From NCBI RefSeq assembly GCF_000972845.2, contig NC_040022.1, positions 6,168,979 to 6,232,978 of the forward strand: a stretch of DNA of 64,000 bases, written 5' to 3'. Positions 48,567 through 61,690 of this stretch are shown here, in pieces; within the stretch, counting starts at the first letter, position 1; each line of letters opens with the position of its first letter. The translations under genes were made by a program, and so were the position numbers. Below the pieces are notes generated by a model. It was given only the letters and a program-made list of their open reading frames with translations. It was not told the DNA's origin and did no database searches. The stretch comes from Larimichthys crocea. Its lineage: Eukaryota; Chordata; Actinopteri; Sciaenidae.

Positions 48567-51294
48567 ACTGTATCTATTGGTCTTTATTACTTGACATTAT
48601 TTAGATACAAGTAAAAGCACAGCCTCGCTTATTTTTCGTTTTGTGGTAGGATGAAACAAAGATTCCTATTTCAAACCTGTTGTGTCATTTTGAAATGCAC
48701 CATGGATATTTTTCAGGCTTAAAATGGAAAGCCAAAGTACGCCTTTTTTCCAGCATCAAATCTTTCAAACTGAATGACAAATCCAATATGTCCTCTGTCA
48801 AACGACCTGCATGAGCGTTATCACCCACTTGAATGTCATCCAAAACCATTAAAAGTGATTAATAGGAAAATGATTCTTATGACTGTTTAATGATTTGCCA
48901 CTGCGATGGCTAAAAACGGCTTTGTTTAAGGTTAGTGAAGAGTGTGGTCATGGTTAAGGTAGGAAACAGGATGTGTTTCAGTAGTTCATTGGTCATTTTC
49001 GGAGAAACTGTTTATCCAGAAGGGTTATATATGATACTGAAGAAATAAAATGTACAATGATGACATCACTGTTAAGTTTTTAAGCTGTTAAACTCTAAGT
49101 AAGACTGAGTAACCAAATCTAAACTCGTGTTTTCCTTCGGGCTGTTCTGTTGCTTCAAAGTCAGTGTCTCTCTTAGGAGAGAGCTGGTTACTGATAACAT
49201 ACTGTACGTAAATGCAAAGCTGTAACGATTAGTCAATTCATTTTTCATCCTTCAAAAGACTACGTGCTAATAGAAAAATCTTTATCTTTCAACCAAAACT
49301 TTCAAACATTCACTGATTCCAGCTTCTCACCTCTGAGGATTTGATGCTTTTCTTTGTGATAGTAATATGAATATCTCGGGCAGAGGATCCTGATGCCTAA
49401 ATGACTGAATGGGTTGATTGCTCCTGAAAGGTCCCGAAACAACATAAATGACCAATCAGCGAGTACCAGTGACCTTACCCTTTATAATATGTCCCCTTAC
49501 TTTCTCATTTCCTCCCATCACAACTGCAACATCCACCAGAGATTGTTGTAACAATAAACATGAATATGGGTCTTAAGAAGCTGACGGTTTTCTGTTGAGG
49601 ACGGGCTGATTTTGGGGGGTTTGGACTGTCGATGTAAGGTACAGATTTTGACAGATCGATATTGACAGTACTCGTTACTTGCATACCCCATAGCATTGGC
49701 AAAGCTCTTGGATGGCAGCTTGTGTGAACAACATTTATCATTTGGTTTCTTTTGTAAAAATAGGAAAAATATGTGTGTGTGTGAGGAGAAAAACTGTATC
49801 TTTCTCAACCTAAGGCAAGTATAATTATAGTTTTTGTCTCACCTTTTTGTCAAATAGCTCTTAACCCTGCCTGATTCCCCAAAATATAAAATGTTTGTTA
49901 TTGCTATATCAGACAACATATTGAGCAGTTATGACTCATCCCAATTGTTAAAGTCATATTTAGTGTCTTTTTCTGATGACAGGGAGCACAGAGAAGCTGT
50001 CAGGGAGAAAATATCTGTATTCCTATTTTATCATCACCTGTCACCCAGATACAAGCAGATTGGTGAATTTGGTTTGTTCAGTAACACCTCAGGGCTGTAG
50101 AGATACAGATACCCTTCTCCCTCCTGACTTTGACTCACTGTATATATGGCCTCGTTTTGTATCCAGTCCACGGAGAATTGACTTGCCATCACCTTTAATG
50201 TTGAAGCCACATGCAGATTGCTGAGGTTAAAGTGTTTCTATGTAGTAAATCAACAGGTCAGCCCGTGACTTTGTGCTTCAGAGAAAATCGATTACATACT
50301 TAATGAGGACTGGATTGAATGGTCTAAACACTTTTTCATGCAGTAGTAGTCGCATTTATTTCTGCACTGTGACTCTCGACTTTCTCCCTCTGTCTTCCTT
50401 CCCCCTCCTATACTCTTAATTTGACTTATTCTAACAGGATTTCTTTCCTCGCCTCTATATTTAACTCTACTTTCTTTCATCTCTCTGTCAGGGTTACCGA
50501 TTCAGAATTCACTCAGGTATTAATGTGACTTTTCAATCACTTTTCCATCACCTGCTCACTTCGTGCTCCCCCCCCCTCCTCTCCACTGAGACTACATCAG
50601 TCGCTTGTCATCCACATTTTTCCTTGCATTTACATGACTCTTGTATCAACATGCCATGCCTCACACTGTGAGTGTTTTTCCAGTTGTCGGAGCAAATATT
50701 GAGATGAAATGGTTGGACATGGGGCCCAGACTGATGTGGGAGGGAAATAAGAGTGAGATAAGGTAAGAGTGAGTCTGAGGGGAGAGAGGAGAACGGGAAC
50801 AGATAAAATGAAGGACGAAGAGGAAAAATCAACATGAAAGTGAAGGTGAACTTGTGCTCTCTGCACATTAGTGAGCAAGGTTAGACTGCCGTAAGATATT
50901 CTTTGACAGTGCTGCATTCTGGACTGGAAGAATTCAGTCGTTTTTATACCATATTTTAGCCTGTCCAAGAAACAACTATCAGTCTGTCTCATCATCTGTT
51001 TTTACCGCAAAGAAATGGTCAAACTGAAAGACGACTCGCCACTTTTCGAACGAGGGAAACTCAAATGAAAATCAAGCCTCAGGCCACACGAACAAACACG
51101 TTGGTCTGAGGTGAAAAGGACTTTGTTCTATTAGAAGTTGTCATTGAATGCAGTGCATGTTTTACCATTTGATTTACACCATAGTAGGAAGCACTAACGT
51201 CGCCATAAAGATTAAATAAAGGGGAAAGAACTGTTACAGGAGTGCATTCAAATTCATGGTTAACTAATTGCACAGGCGAGTGACTACTCACAGA
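48567..51294. other. asic2 intron 1, no feature seen
   Basis: No exon or complete element. A short stretch at 48905-48975 ('gtttaaggttagtg', 'ggtcatggttaagg') weakly resembles 61330-61390 and may be an old repeat. Confidence 0.45.
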
Positions 51295-51490
51295 AATACA
51301 CAGTCCAATATTTACTCTCTTTAAGCTCAGTTGTTGGTCTATCAATACCACAGGTAGATACTAAGTAACTACTGTCTCGGTAGTGGCTAGTTTCTACAGT
51401 AACTGTGTCTGTGCTGTTGGCTGCTGAAAACAGCTGCAACCAACTATGACACTATGACATTAGAGCTTTGAGAATGAACTGAGACACTGA
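51295..51490 (-). repeat. Interspersed repeat R1, minus-strand copy
   Basis: 'cagtccaatatttactctct' at 51301 is the near-complement of 'gtgaatattggactt' in the 12.4 kb copy and parallels 21832-21851. It is followed by related GCTGTTGGCTGCTG-type sequence. Confidence 0.65.
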
Positions 51491-51524
51491 AGTTGTGGGT
51501 TGGACAAATAAACAATAAGAGGCC

Positions 51525-52035
51525 AATGCCGAAGCACCAAAAACTGCAGTTCCTTAAATAGCCACCTGAGGCTGGCTACAGAATGAGTCAATCTCCATAA
51601 GCCTCCATGTTAAAACGCTCAACTTCACAGCAGAAACAAACATGTTTACAGCCTGGTACAAAAAACAGTTTTAGTCTCTATAGCTAATTTTCCTGTTCAT
51701 GGTGAGTTTACCGAGTCCAGATTTGTTATATAACTCACCTGTTTAAATTATATTAAGGCTCAAATTTATGCAGCATAAACACCATGGTCACCTTGATTGA
51801 TATGTGGGTGCTATTACAGATGGCTTGTTTGAGCACCCAGGCGTCATTCAGCACGCCTCAACTCCACCGGCGATCTACATCTTCGCTGATTTTTAGATAA
51901 GCCGGGAGTCAGAAGAGGCAGGACTGCCAAAATGGCGACGACCAGAGCCACCACACTCTGAGCTCCAAAATGGCTCTTTTAGAAAACTATGGGTGATGTC
52001 ACGGATACAACGACCATTCTTTATAGTGTTAATGG
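51525..52035 (+). repeat. Interspersed repeat R2, main copy
   Basis: It holds 'gaagcaccaaaaactgcagt', 'cctccatgttaaaacgctca', 'catgtttacagcctggtac', 'tctctatagctaattttcc', 'gtgggtgctattacagatgg' and 'gagcacccaggcgtcattc', then ends near 'gaccattctttatag'. The second half is shared with 1335-1480. It directly follows an inverted R1 copy, so R1 and R2 may be two parts of one composite element. No coding capacity. Confidence 0.75.
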
Positions 52036-55000
52036 CTGATAGTCACTAAAAAGCTATGGAAAGCTGAAGTGAAGTGCAGATTTGGTTATAATTATTGATT
52101 ATAGTGATTACAGCAGCATTAAAAACATGCAAAGGAAGCAAGTGTAGTTTTAATATTATGAATGCATGATTTATGCATGATTTAGATAGTAGTTGAGGTA
52201 CTGGCTAAGTACCAGTATAGTGTTAGTCTTTACTCACAGTTTTTGGTCTCCTGAAAATGTTTCATCTTTTATATATTTGCAGTGTTTTGTAATGTGTGGT
52301 TGAAGTCTTGTAGAAGTACACATTTCTCTCATTTCTTAACTCTCTCTGCCACCATACTGAAATGAGTATATACATAAACCCTTGGATGAAGTATGCACAT
52401 GGCTGTATACGTGCTCGCTGAGTTAACTCTGACACTGAGCTACCCTCAGCTTTCATAGCTTTTCAGCGTCTGTTGTTTCTCATTCAGAACTGTTTTGCTT
52501 TCTCGAATGTCACATCTGACTGAGCTCCAAAACCCCAACAAACCCTCTTGTTCAAATCCTTCAAAAACTAAGAGAAGAGGGGAGATGCAGCAGGTAGTGA
52601 AGAGGACAGTGGAGGAGTGGATGACAGCATTGACAGTCGCCCCGAGCAGCAGGGGTATCAAACTAAGAGTTTTGTCGTTACAAGGACTGAGCTGCCTGAC
52701 ACTGTGTCCTCAGCGCTGCGGTTCTAACTGTCAGTCAAAGCCTCCGGGTTTAGCACAGAAACACGTGGAACACTAAATGCTGCTGATCATTTAAAAGAGG
52801 TCATTTTGTGTTTTAATCACATTCTGCACGTGAGATTCAACAAACCCTGATACCAAACCCTAATTTAAATTCAATGAATGATTTAGCTCTTGTTCTCTAT
52901 TCACAGTACATTTTTGGCCTGCATGTGTCCTAATGTTAGAAGCATGTAACGCTCAAGCCTGCTTCAGACTGTTGCCAGTCGCCTCCAACCAACAGCCTGC
53001 TGTCACCCACAATTTGAAGAACAATTTGTGACTACTCTGTGGCTATGGAACGAGGCAGTCTGAATTTGTACGCACAGAATAGGCCCAGACATGGAGGCAC
53101 TGGAGGAAAAGAGGCACACGCACCCTGACACATTTGAGGAAAGAAGAGATATATTTTATTTATGTTATTGCTGCGTGGTTGTACACAGGCGGAGTGACAG
53201 GAAGCGTGAGGTGGGAAGTGGTGGCAGAGGAGGAGCGTATGCCAAACACAAAAAAGCAGCGTGGAGAATAAGAATCAGGCATTAGGTTACATTTGCTCTC
53301 CGTTTGAAAAATATACAAACCCTGACTTTATGACTTGCAAATGACTGAGACTGCATAAAACCACAAGTTCTGCTAAAAACACTTATGCAGTGTTATGGCA
53401 CTTCACTTCTGGAAATCTACGATGCAGTTTAGAGTCCTCTTTGGATTATATACAATGAATTACCACATTTATTGAGGCTAGTGTAGAGGTAACAAAAAGT
53501 ATATACGACCCCCATTGCCACTGTAAAGCGTTAGCACTCAATCTTAACAGAAATGCAGTAGGCTCAGGGATAAAATGAACAGATGTGAGGCTAGAGGACA
53601 AAGCGAGGCCACAAAATTCAGCAGCTTTGGCTTTGACCATCCATCTGCTTATAGAAAATGCACACAGGACAGCGTAGCACAAGCCTCAGGTTGATTCATA
53701 GACATGGAAATGTTGTTTTTATGCTACCTGTAGTAGCAAAAAATGAAAGGCTCTGCATTTTTTATGTCAGGAGGAAGAAATGGCATCATATTAAGAGCAC
53801 TGACATCCTGTAACTCACGCGTTCAGTGATTTAAAAAACACAAGCCGTAAAGATGCAGATGCAACTCTCTCTGTCAGAGCTGTCTGCAGTCTGACTTCTG
53901 CCTCTGTGAAATCAAAACACGGCTTCATTACCAGTTGTTCAAAGAAATGCTGCAAAAAAGAGGCAGGATGATTTAATGTGAATTTGGAATTTCATGTAAA
54001 ATTCTTAGTGTGTTTGCTCACTTGTTTCAGATCTTTTCATATTTTTGTTGTTGTTGTTGTGTATTATGGCTTTCGAGTGTTCCTGTGAGAGAGGTTTCGT
54101 GTTGTGTGAGAGTGTGTGTAGTTAATAACTTATGCAGCAGGGGTCTCTGAATGGGAGGTTGTTTTAATGATTTAATGGGCCATTCAAAGGATTCATTCCA
54201 CTGGGAGCCATGGCGGCTATCTGAAAGATATGCGGCTGCCATTTTATAGCTGGCGGAGATTCAGAGGGACTTCTTTCACACCATCCTGTACCTGTGTTTA
54301 CCCATCATTTGCTTGTGGTACACTTTTTCATGTTGCAGATTGCACATTGAATATTGCACATTTCTAGTCTGGAATAGCTGAGCAGTTTGCTCTGGCTTTG
54401 TTGCACAACTCCCCCTGAGCATTTTTACTTCCACCTTAAAAGACCTCACACCTAGACACTTCTTCTCCTCAAGGAAAAAAAGTCTGTTAGATTTCTTTCT
54501 CACTTAGTCCTCCTGAGTTTGTCTCATCCTCCATCTCAGTCCCCAGCTCACCTTGTGGTGTGGGAGATGGTTTGATACCAGAAAATCGCTTTTGCACCTA
54601 AATGTGAAGATTGAGAAGAGGTGTGTGTTTCTCTGCTGAATCTGCAATTACTCCAGGGTACCTGTGCAGGTCTAGGTATGCGTTTTTTGATATTTCTCCA
54701 AAGTCCTAGTACAAGACTGGAAACCAAACTGTAAAAAAGTACTTGTATGAAAGTGAAATGAGAAAATTACATGTAAATAAAAAAATGTAGACAAAGTTTT
54801 CCTCCAAAACAAACTACAGAGTGACAGACTCTTTACTTAATGACAGATCATTTGATTGTTGTTTATTTCAAGCATCTCACTGGGAGAAAAATGTATCCTG
54901 CAAACATTTTTTTTCCACAAAAACATGAAGGAAGTGGAGCAGCCTTTTCAGTTTTGAGCCATGTCTTCAAGCCAAGGGATAAAAGATTTCATTCAGAAAT

Positions 55001-55269
55001 GGAGGAGCATTGCTTTCCACTAAAAGTACCTATTTCAAAATTATCTAGACATGAGTCTCCTGCATTAGTTACCAATGGTAAACCATAAGTTTCAGTCCAT
55101 TGCTATGGAGAAAAAGCTATTTAGAGGCATAAATTAAAGCTTGAACAAACACGTAGTTGCAATTTGGACCAAAACATTACTTCATAGTTACCACTTTCAG
55201 GGGAAACAAAAATGTGCCCAAAGATAACATTCAAAACATGAACTTTAGTCTATTACAGTGTGCAAGGAT
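52036..55269. other. asic2 intron 1, no feature seen
   Basis: ORFs of 60-93 codons occur on both strands without family resemblance (for example 52495-52776, 53091-53285). A (TTG)n run lies at 54045-54060. Confidence 0.45.
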
Positions 55270-55870
55270 ATTTAAATAGTTATAGCTGGGGGAACAAAAC
55301 TTTACCAATATCTGCCTTTTTGCAGATTGTTTTTTTTGCATCTTTAGCCAGAGGGGATAAGGCTGAAGCATGCGTTGATGGAGTGGCAGAGGTCATGTGG
55401 TATGAGCAGTGCACTACAAGTGGTGTGGTGCCAATGAAGGTTGGCAGGTTTGGAGCGGGGCGAACATTTATTTTGGAAGATTTTCAGGACCTTGTTTCTG
55501 TCAGTGAGGGTGAGCATGATTAAATAGCAGGTGGCACAGTACAGGAGGACAGGTTCAATAATACTTTGATATAGAAAAAGCTGGAGGTGGAGTTTAGCTG
55601 AGGGCGTGCGTATGGCAGAGAGTCTTTGTTGGCAGCGTTTATGGATATCTGTTATCAGATCAGTGCAGTTTATTGTCCAGGATAATGGCGGGGGATTTAG
55701 AGCACTCCACCATCTCCACTGGCCGGCCATTGATGAAAGTGGTTAGTTTATCACTGGTGTCCTTTGTCTTGGTGACATTGAGGAGGAGGTAATTGTGGAC
55801 TGTAGTGACAAAATGTATTCATTCCATGATTACCACTTGGTAAAGTGGGCAACTGGAGAAGGGGTTAAAA
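55270..55870 (-). pseudogene. LINE reverse-transcriptase C-terminal remnant
   Basis: Read on the minus strand, the sequence gives recognisable non-LTR retrotransposon segments in order: YLLLNVTKTK (near 55790), FINGRPVEMVECSK, ILDNKLH, KRCQQRLSAIR and IIEPVLLY in one shifted frame, and near the end FSLIPSG then K.RYW.SFVPPAI. These match the post-catalytic region and C-terminus of fish LINEs of the L2/Rex type. Several frameshifts and stops make it non-functional. The 5' part is not adjacent. Confidence 0.82.
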
Positions 55871-57733
55871 CATTGTGACAATGGGGTGATGAGGAAACTA
55901 GTTCCAGCAGATGAAGAGAGGAGAAACATGGAGATGCCCCGAGTTTGCTGATCATCAGATGCTTGGTATTGACGGCAAGGCTAAAAATCAATAAAGGAGA
56001 CCATGTCATAGTGTCCTGGAGGTCAGGTGTTGGAATGGAAATGTGGAGGACGCATGCCACAACATACTCTGCCTTTCTTTTGGCCTTGTAAGTGAACTGG
56101 GAGGAGTCCAGCTATGTCATTGAAAACTGACCCAAATTTTAAGAGCAAACTGATTAATGATGCTGAAACATTCAGCCCACAGTTAATGGAGCTTGCAACA
56201 TAATTTTAAGAACAATCAATGACATTACTTCTCGGTCCACACAGTTTTATGTATATAGTGTTTTATAGATTTTTTTCTAACACAGTAGCTCATGTTTTTC
56301 ATGCTCCAACTGTTACCTAACATTGTCTATGCAGAGCATGAACAGGGCAACACCCAAAATAACTCTTTTTTTAACTTTTGAGTACTTTCTGTTGATCCAG
56401 ACGAGAGAACTATCCAGAGCAAATGATGCCTCGGGTGACCTCTGCTATGGAAAAGTCTTTGATTCTGACCTTTAATGTTATCAAAGTGGTCCAGCAGGAG
56501 ATCATCAAGTAGGGGAGTTGTTTTTTATGTTAAAATATTCACACAAATCACAGTTTCTGTGAAGCTGCAGTCCGCATACGGTAAATTCATTCATTCATTC
56601 AAAGAGGGTTCTTGTTGACTTGTGAGATATTAATCTAGAGCTGCACGTTGCCTTATATTTGCCGCTGTGCCTTCTCGCTGTTCTGTCACTGGATGTGCCC
56701 ACTGCACAATGAATGAGGGAAGGAGACCGACCTGATTTCTCATCACTTATCACCACAGCAAAGTGGAGCGTGGCTGAGTCATCGCGGCTGGCTTGTATCA
56801 TCAATCGCTGCGGAGAGGGGTTTTTAGCACTGTCAAAGTTAAATGTCAATGACACCACTGCCCAAGGTGCACCACACTGAGAGAACAGTATGCCTATTGA
56901 CATTCACCTCATGGGAGAGTACGATCAGACCACATCAGACTCTCAGATTCATCTACAGTACGCCCACACAGATACCTGGTAGAGATGGTGAATGGACGAT
57001 ACATTCACTCTTGTTTTGAACTGCAGGAGACAGACAAGAGTTTAAACTTTTTTTCTCTATTTCTTCAAAATCTTGTTTTGTGATTGTTGTTTTTTCACAC
57101 ACGGCTGATTTTAGCGCTTGCCTTGTTATTTCTTTCACATTGCAGATTGCGTTTCCCTAATTTCTAAAGACGTTTATCTTATCCGTATTCCACTCTCTTG
57201 TTAACTTCTTTCCATTTCTGTCCCTCTTTTTGTCTGACTGAAGCCACACAGTAGGCGTGACAGGTCATTAAGCACAGACTTAAGGGTCTGTTGATCTGCT
57301 GCTGAAGTACTTGTAGGACAGGCGGGCTTCTTACTGTGATCAGAAAGACATGACAATCCTCACATTTAATTCATTATCCAGGCCCCCTACTGTTCACTCT
57401 GCCTCAGGTAGAAACAAGAAAGAGAATGGAGAAGATTTAGGGGGAAGAAGGATTAGGCAGAGTGTTGAGGAGGAGAAATAAAGAGATGATGAGTGCGGAG
57501 GAGTGGATGGTAAAGGGAGGCAGCAAGTAAGAAAATCGTGTTTGTTTGTCAAGTTGGCATGTTTTAACTTTTTAGCCATCAGCTTGCTGTATTACCTCCT
57601 TCTTTTATCTTTTTATCCTATTCTTTGTGCAATTGTTGTTATTCATTTTCCAACAAATCCTCCAAATTAAGCAATAAATTAGATCACGAGGCCATGGATG
57701 CCAGTCTGAGCAGCCTGGGGGAGCTGTAGAAAG
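55871..57733. other. asic2 intron 1, no feature seen
   Basis: 55871-56060 may be a further diverged part of the LINE, but I could not align it. The remainder is featureless. Confidence 0.4.
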
Positions 57734-57742
57734 AGACCAGAG

Positions 57743-57900
57743 ATTTTTTTTGGCCTTTTCAAGCTTTATTTGATAGAGACAGTTGAAGAGTGACATGAAT
57801 GTGGGGAGAGAGAGATGGGGAATGACATGCAGGAAAGAGCCACAGGTCGGAGGCACAGGTCAACTGGGTTAACTACCAACTGAGCTGAACACTGCCCCAT
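57743..57900 (-). mobile_element. tRNA-derived SINE (family S1), minus-strand copy
   Basis: The reverse complement begins with 'cagctcagttggtagtta' (A-box region) and continues through 'gcatgtcattccccatctct', 'ctctccccacattcatgtca' and 'ctcttcaactgtctctatca' to 'gcttgaaaaggcc' and an A-rich tail. It shares this order with the 48.4 kb copy. AGACCAGAG occurs on both sides (57734-57742 and 57901-57909), a 9-bp target-site duplication typical of LINE-driven insertion. Confidence 0.9.
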
Positions 57901-57909
57901 AGACCAGAG

Positions 57910-59094
57910 CTTTTTAAGGAATAAACATCGACAGTCATGCCAGATTTTTACTGGCAGGAGAAAGGAGAGCCCAGAATTTAATTTAATAAACTTTTCGGAT
58001 TAATGGATTTATCTTTACTCTGTGTGCAGACAACCACTGTTGTTATTGTAGTTACAGAGCTCTATGATACTGGTCTGTTTCTTGAGTCACTTCTACTTTA
58101 CTATGAACTATGCTAGCAAAGCCTTCATTGAACCGAACTCTGTTCAGATAACAAACATTTCAAAAGTTGTTTGCTTGTCGTTATAGTTTTACTTGCTATG
58201 TTTGTTGCACGTTGTTGTATGTTGCACCTAGACACTTAGAAAAATTGTATATTGTTAAAATGTATAAACTGTATATGAAAACCTACTGGGCAGTAAATTT
58301 GATTGGGATTCTGATCATGCAGACAGTTCATTTGGCTCCTTTATTTTATTTATTGTATTCAAATCACACCAAAAATCTATTTATTTTTGGTTCATATTAT
58401 TGTAATTTTAGTCATTTAGGGTGAGCGGTTCATAGTTACACTGATGATACTGCAGTCATATATCATAACACATATTATAACTACTTGGCATTAGTGTTAT
58501 GAAGGTTTAGAAAGTTTTCTCTATACATTACATTTAAGGTCATTGCGAGGTTTATTGCAAATGTCTAACTGTAAACAATCTTGAATCACGAGTGTCATCA
58601 CATCATGGGTGGGAGGAGCTGCGGCCACCTATTTTTTTTGGAACATGCAGCCAGGAGTGACAAATCGCCCCTTTGAGGTTATGGAAAGATTGAGGTGGTG
58701 CTTAAAAAAACCACAACTTGGCAACTCTTTCAAAGTTTGACAGAGGGAACAAACAGTGGCCTCATGTGATGAAGTCTAATGTTTTGTTGTTGCCCTCACA
58801 GTTTCCTCCTTTGTAGATTGAAATTCTGAGATTAAAAACCTCCCATGCCATTACTCTTTGTTGTTCTGTGCACAATGACGCAGAACAAAGAAAAGGTTCA
58901 ATTCAGATTCTGGGGAAGTTAGTTTGACATTTTTGGCCTTCAAACCCATGTGGCTGCCTTTTTAGCATAAAGCACTTTGACCAACAGTAAAAGGTATACT
59001 TTGAGAAATTGTCAGAAAAAAATATGCACAGGGGATAAAAGAAGAATTTCAAGGATTCTTTAGGTTGAAGTGAACCATTCAGCCATCTCAACTT
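57910..59094. other. asic2 intron 1, no feature seen
   Basis: AT-rich. An 85-codon ORF at 58167-58424 is hydrophobic but not recognised. Confidence 0.4.
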
Positions 59095-59300
59095 AGTATG
59101 AGACAGGCAGCCCCTCGCCTCACCCTCCCCTTTGTAGTGTGAAGAAATTACAGGGGCCATGAAAAGGCTCATTCTAAGATAGCAAAAACAAAATGATTCT
59201 TATTTTCAGGTGATTCTACACTGATGAAAACATAGTTGTGCATATTACATTCCTAATTTCTGTAGATCCCCCTAAATCTGACACACTGGACCCATTAATA
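59095..59300 (+). repeat. Interspersed repeat R4, copy 2 (shortened)
   Basis: It contains 'aaggctcattctaag', 'attcttattttcaggtgatt', 'atgaaaacatagttg' and 'tctgacacactggaccc', parallel to 38270-38410. The middle part found in copy 1 ('tactgtagaaacatggcggt') is missing, so the copy carries an internal deletion. Confidence 0.7.
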
Positions 59301-59519
59301 TTTTTTTGTTTTTTCATTCATTTCGCTGCAAATCTTAAAGGTTATCTCACACTTTTCCTATAGAGCAGGTCTAGATTGTACAAAATTCCCACCATGAGCA
59401 AGCACTTGCCAACAGCTGCAAGAAAAACTTTCTTTTAAGAGGCAAAAACTTGAGGTGAAACTGGATCATAGTGGGCAGTCATTTGGGTATAGATAGGGAG
59501 ACAGTCGGAGAAAGATGGG

Positions 59520-59900
59520 GGGTGGACAGAGACAGAGGGAAAGACAACTGTGGACGTAAATATAATTGGTTCAAGCACAGAACCTTGTTGAACTCTGCAG
59601 GATTAATCGTTAACACATACTAACTGAGATTGATCTGATAAATAGGACTTAAGAGCTTAGTTTGGTTCCTTTAATGCCAATTAAATGTTCAGGTCTCTGT
59701 AATGGGATGACTTGGTCAGTGGTGTCGAATGCAACACTAAGTCCTAACAGGACAAGTACAGAAACGAGTCCTTTGTCTGATACAATTACAGGGTCATTCA
59801 TAACTTTCAGCAGTGCTGTCAGTGTTCAATGGTGCACTCTAAATCCTGGCTAAAAATCCTTAAATATACTGTTGTCATGGAGAAATTCACACAACTGCTC
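59520..59900 (-). pseudogene. LINE reverse-transcriptase remnant containing motif A
   Basis: The minus strand reads PGFRVHH, then TALLKVMNDPVIVSDKGLVS and VLVLLGLSVAFDTTDQVI, then HLIGIKGTKL and FCA.TNYIY-type residues. These correspond to the fish LINE segments FQxGFRxHHSTETALLKVxND, LLDLSAAFDTIDH (RT motif A) and IGIKGTxLxWF. The first catalytic Asp of motif A is Gly, and stop codons interrupt the frame, so it is dead. The signature differs from the element at 55.3 kb. Confidence 0.85.
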
Positions 59901-61420
59901 GGCTACAGTTTTCTTCTTGGCTAAAACCTGTGGATCTAGAGTGGGCATTTTAAGAAGCCCAGAGGTTTTTAATCACAGCTACTTAAAACGACTGTACATA
60001 TCATGATAATAAAGAAGATTAATCATATCATCCATATCTACTATAAACTGCATGTAGTATGCTAATGCAATGCTAATGCATTTGTAAAAAAAAAAATCTT
60101 AACATCACAAACAAAAATAGAGGCCTTATTTTGCCCTTCTTTCAGAAAAACACTCACAGTTTTAATTTCACCCGCAGTCCAAGGAGAAGTGATGACTATT
60201 TCTGAGTTACAAGATGAAAAGTTCATACATTAGTGACGCACAGAACTCCTGTAACACAGTGCATTGTTGTTAAATGTTGCATTTATTTTCCGTAAAGACT
60301 TAAAACCCAGTTGAGAGTGAAGCCTAATTACTGAGTAGAAATCTCAGGTTAAATTGATGTAACTCACATACTGTACTTGATGTTGAAGGACATTTTGTGA
60401 TCACCTCTCAGTACCCATCCCCCAGCAGACAGGCAGTGGTGTTTGTGCGTGCATCGGCATGGCTGTATGTGTGTTTGATCAGACGCTAATTAAAAGTCAA
60501 TTAGCCTGCAGCCCAGTGGGTGACTGACCTCTCTAAACACAAGAAGGATTGGGGATGTGAAAACCTCCCCAAGCTCATTATTTATCGTGACACTGTCCTT
60601 CTCCCTCTATTTACCGCTAGCTCATGTGGTCTGTCCACCTGCACATACACTGACCATCATTACAGCTAAAACACACATGGGGGTCAGATCTAATCTGGAG
60701 CTAGTGACCATCACCGCATGGTTACTCTGAACTCTGATGTCCTCTAAATAAGGCATATAAAATGCCTGCTTGACTTTACTCATTTCATTCATTCTTCCCC
60801 ACATGTTGATGAATTACATTAATGGAAGCAGTTTTTTTTCTCCCCACCTTAAAAACACAGATTACTTCCTTTCTAGGAGAAGAAATCAATGGTGGATGGA
60901 TTGAATAAATGGCCCCCTGCTTGGGTTTCATGGTTGTAAAGTTGTTGAAATTGGAGGTTAAATATAGAACACCAATAATCCCAACACCATTTATCACTAA
61001 TACTACTTATTACTGTAATTTGTTTTCCAGTGTAAGTAATTATCTGCTGTTTCAGTAAAAGTTGGCCAGAAAGTGTTGCTAAATCCTGCTGCAGGATCGG
61101 AAGATTGATCATCTGAGCATCTGTCCTCTCAGTGAGTAATTCTAGGTCCAAATGGGAGATAAATGTAACATTGTTTATGTACTTCCACCAACATATCTAA
61201 CAGTATGGTAGTATAGGACACAATAGGGCAAATTAACAACACTGCTATGTCATGCCCCTCCACATGCCATAACATGCCATAAATATCCCTTAAGCGTTTC
61301 TATGTGACACCTTTTTCCACACATGGTTAATGTTGTGAAACGGTTGCAGTTTGGTTATTTTTAGGAAAAGATCATGATTTCGGTTAAAATAAATACATGG
61401 CCATTACCGTTACCATTACC
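59901..61420. other. asic2 intron 1, possible old repeat near the end
   Basis: No exon seen. 61240-61400 ('gtgaaacggttgcagtttgg', 'aggaaaagatcatgatttcg') resembles a fish repeat I recall, with weak support inside this window. Confidence 0.4.
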
Positions 61421-61690
61421 AGTGTGGGAGGCTGTGGCACAGGAGGTAATCAGTCTGCATGTCCAAGTGTTCTTGAGCAAGATACTGAACCCCAAATTGC
61501 TCCTGATGCTGCACCATCTGTGTGTGTATGAGCGGTTAGCTACCAAAAAATGATGGGCAGTTGGCACCTTGCATGGAAGCCAATGCCATCAGTGTATGTG
61601 CGTGTGTGTGTGTGTGTGTGTGTGAATGAGTGAATTAGATATGTAGTGTAAAAGCGCCTTGAGTGGTCAGAAGGCTGTATAAGTCATGCG
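61421..61690 (+). mobile_element. SINE-like interspersed repeat (family S2)
   Basis: The head 'ggctgtggcacaggaggta' is tRNA/A-box-like. It is followed by 'gttcttgagcaagatactg', 'aaccccaaattgctcctgat', a (TG)n run at 61602-61624, and the tail 'aaaagcgccttgagtggtca'. I recall this order from an abundant fish repeat. The usual B-box segment after the A box seems deleted here. Only one copy lies in the window, so family assignment rests on recall. Confidence 0.65.
61602..61624. repeat. (TG)n microsatellite within SINE-like repeat
   Basis: About eleven TG units in the 3' half of the S2 element. Confidence 0.95.

Noticed and set aside
59520..59900. A functional reverse transcriptase gene
   Set aside because: Stops interrupt the frame, the motif A aspartate is lost and only a fragment remains.
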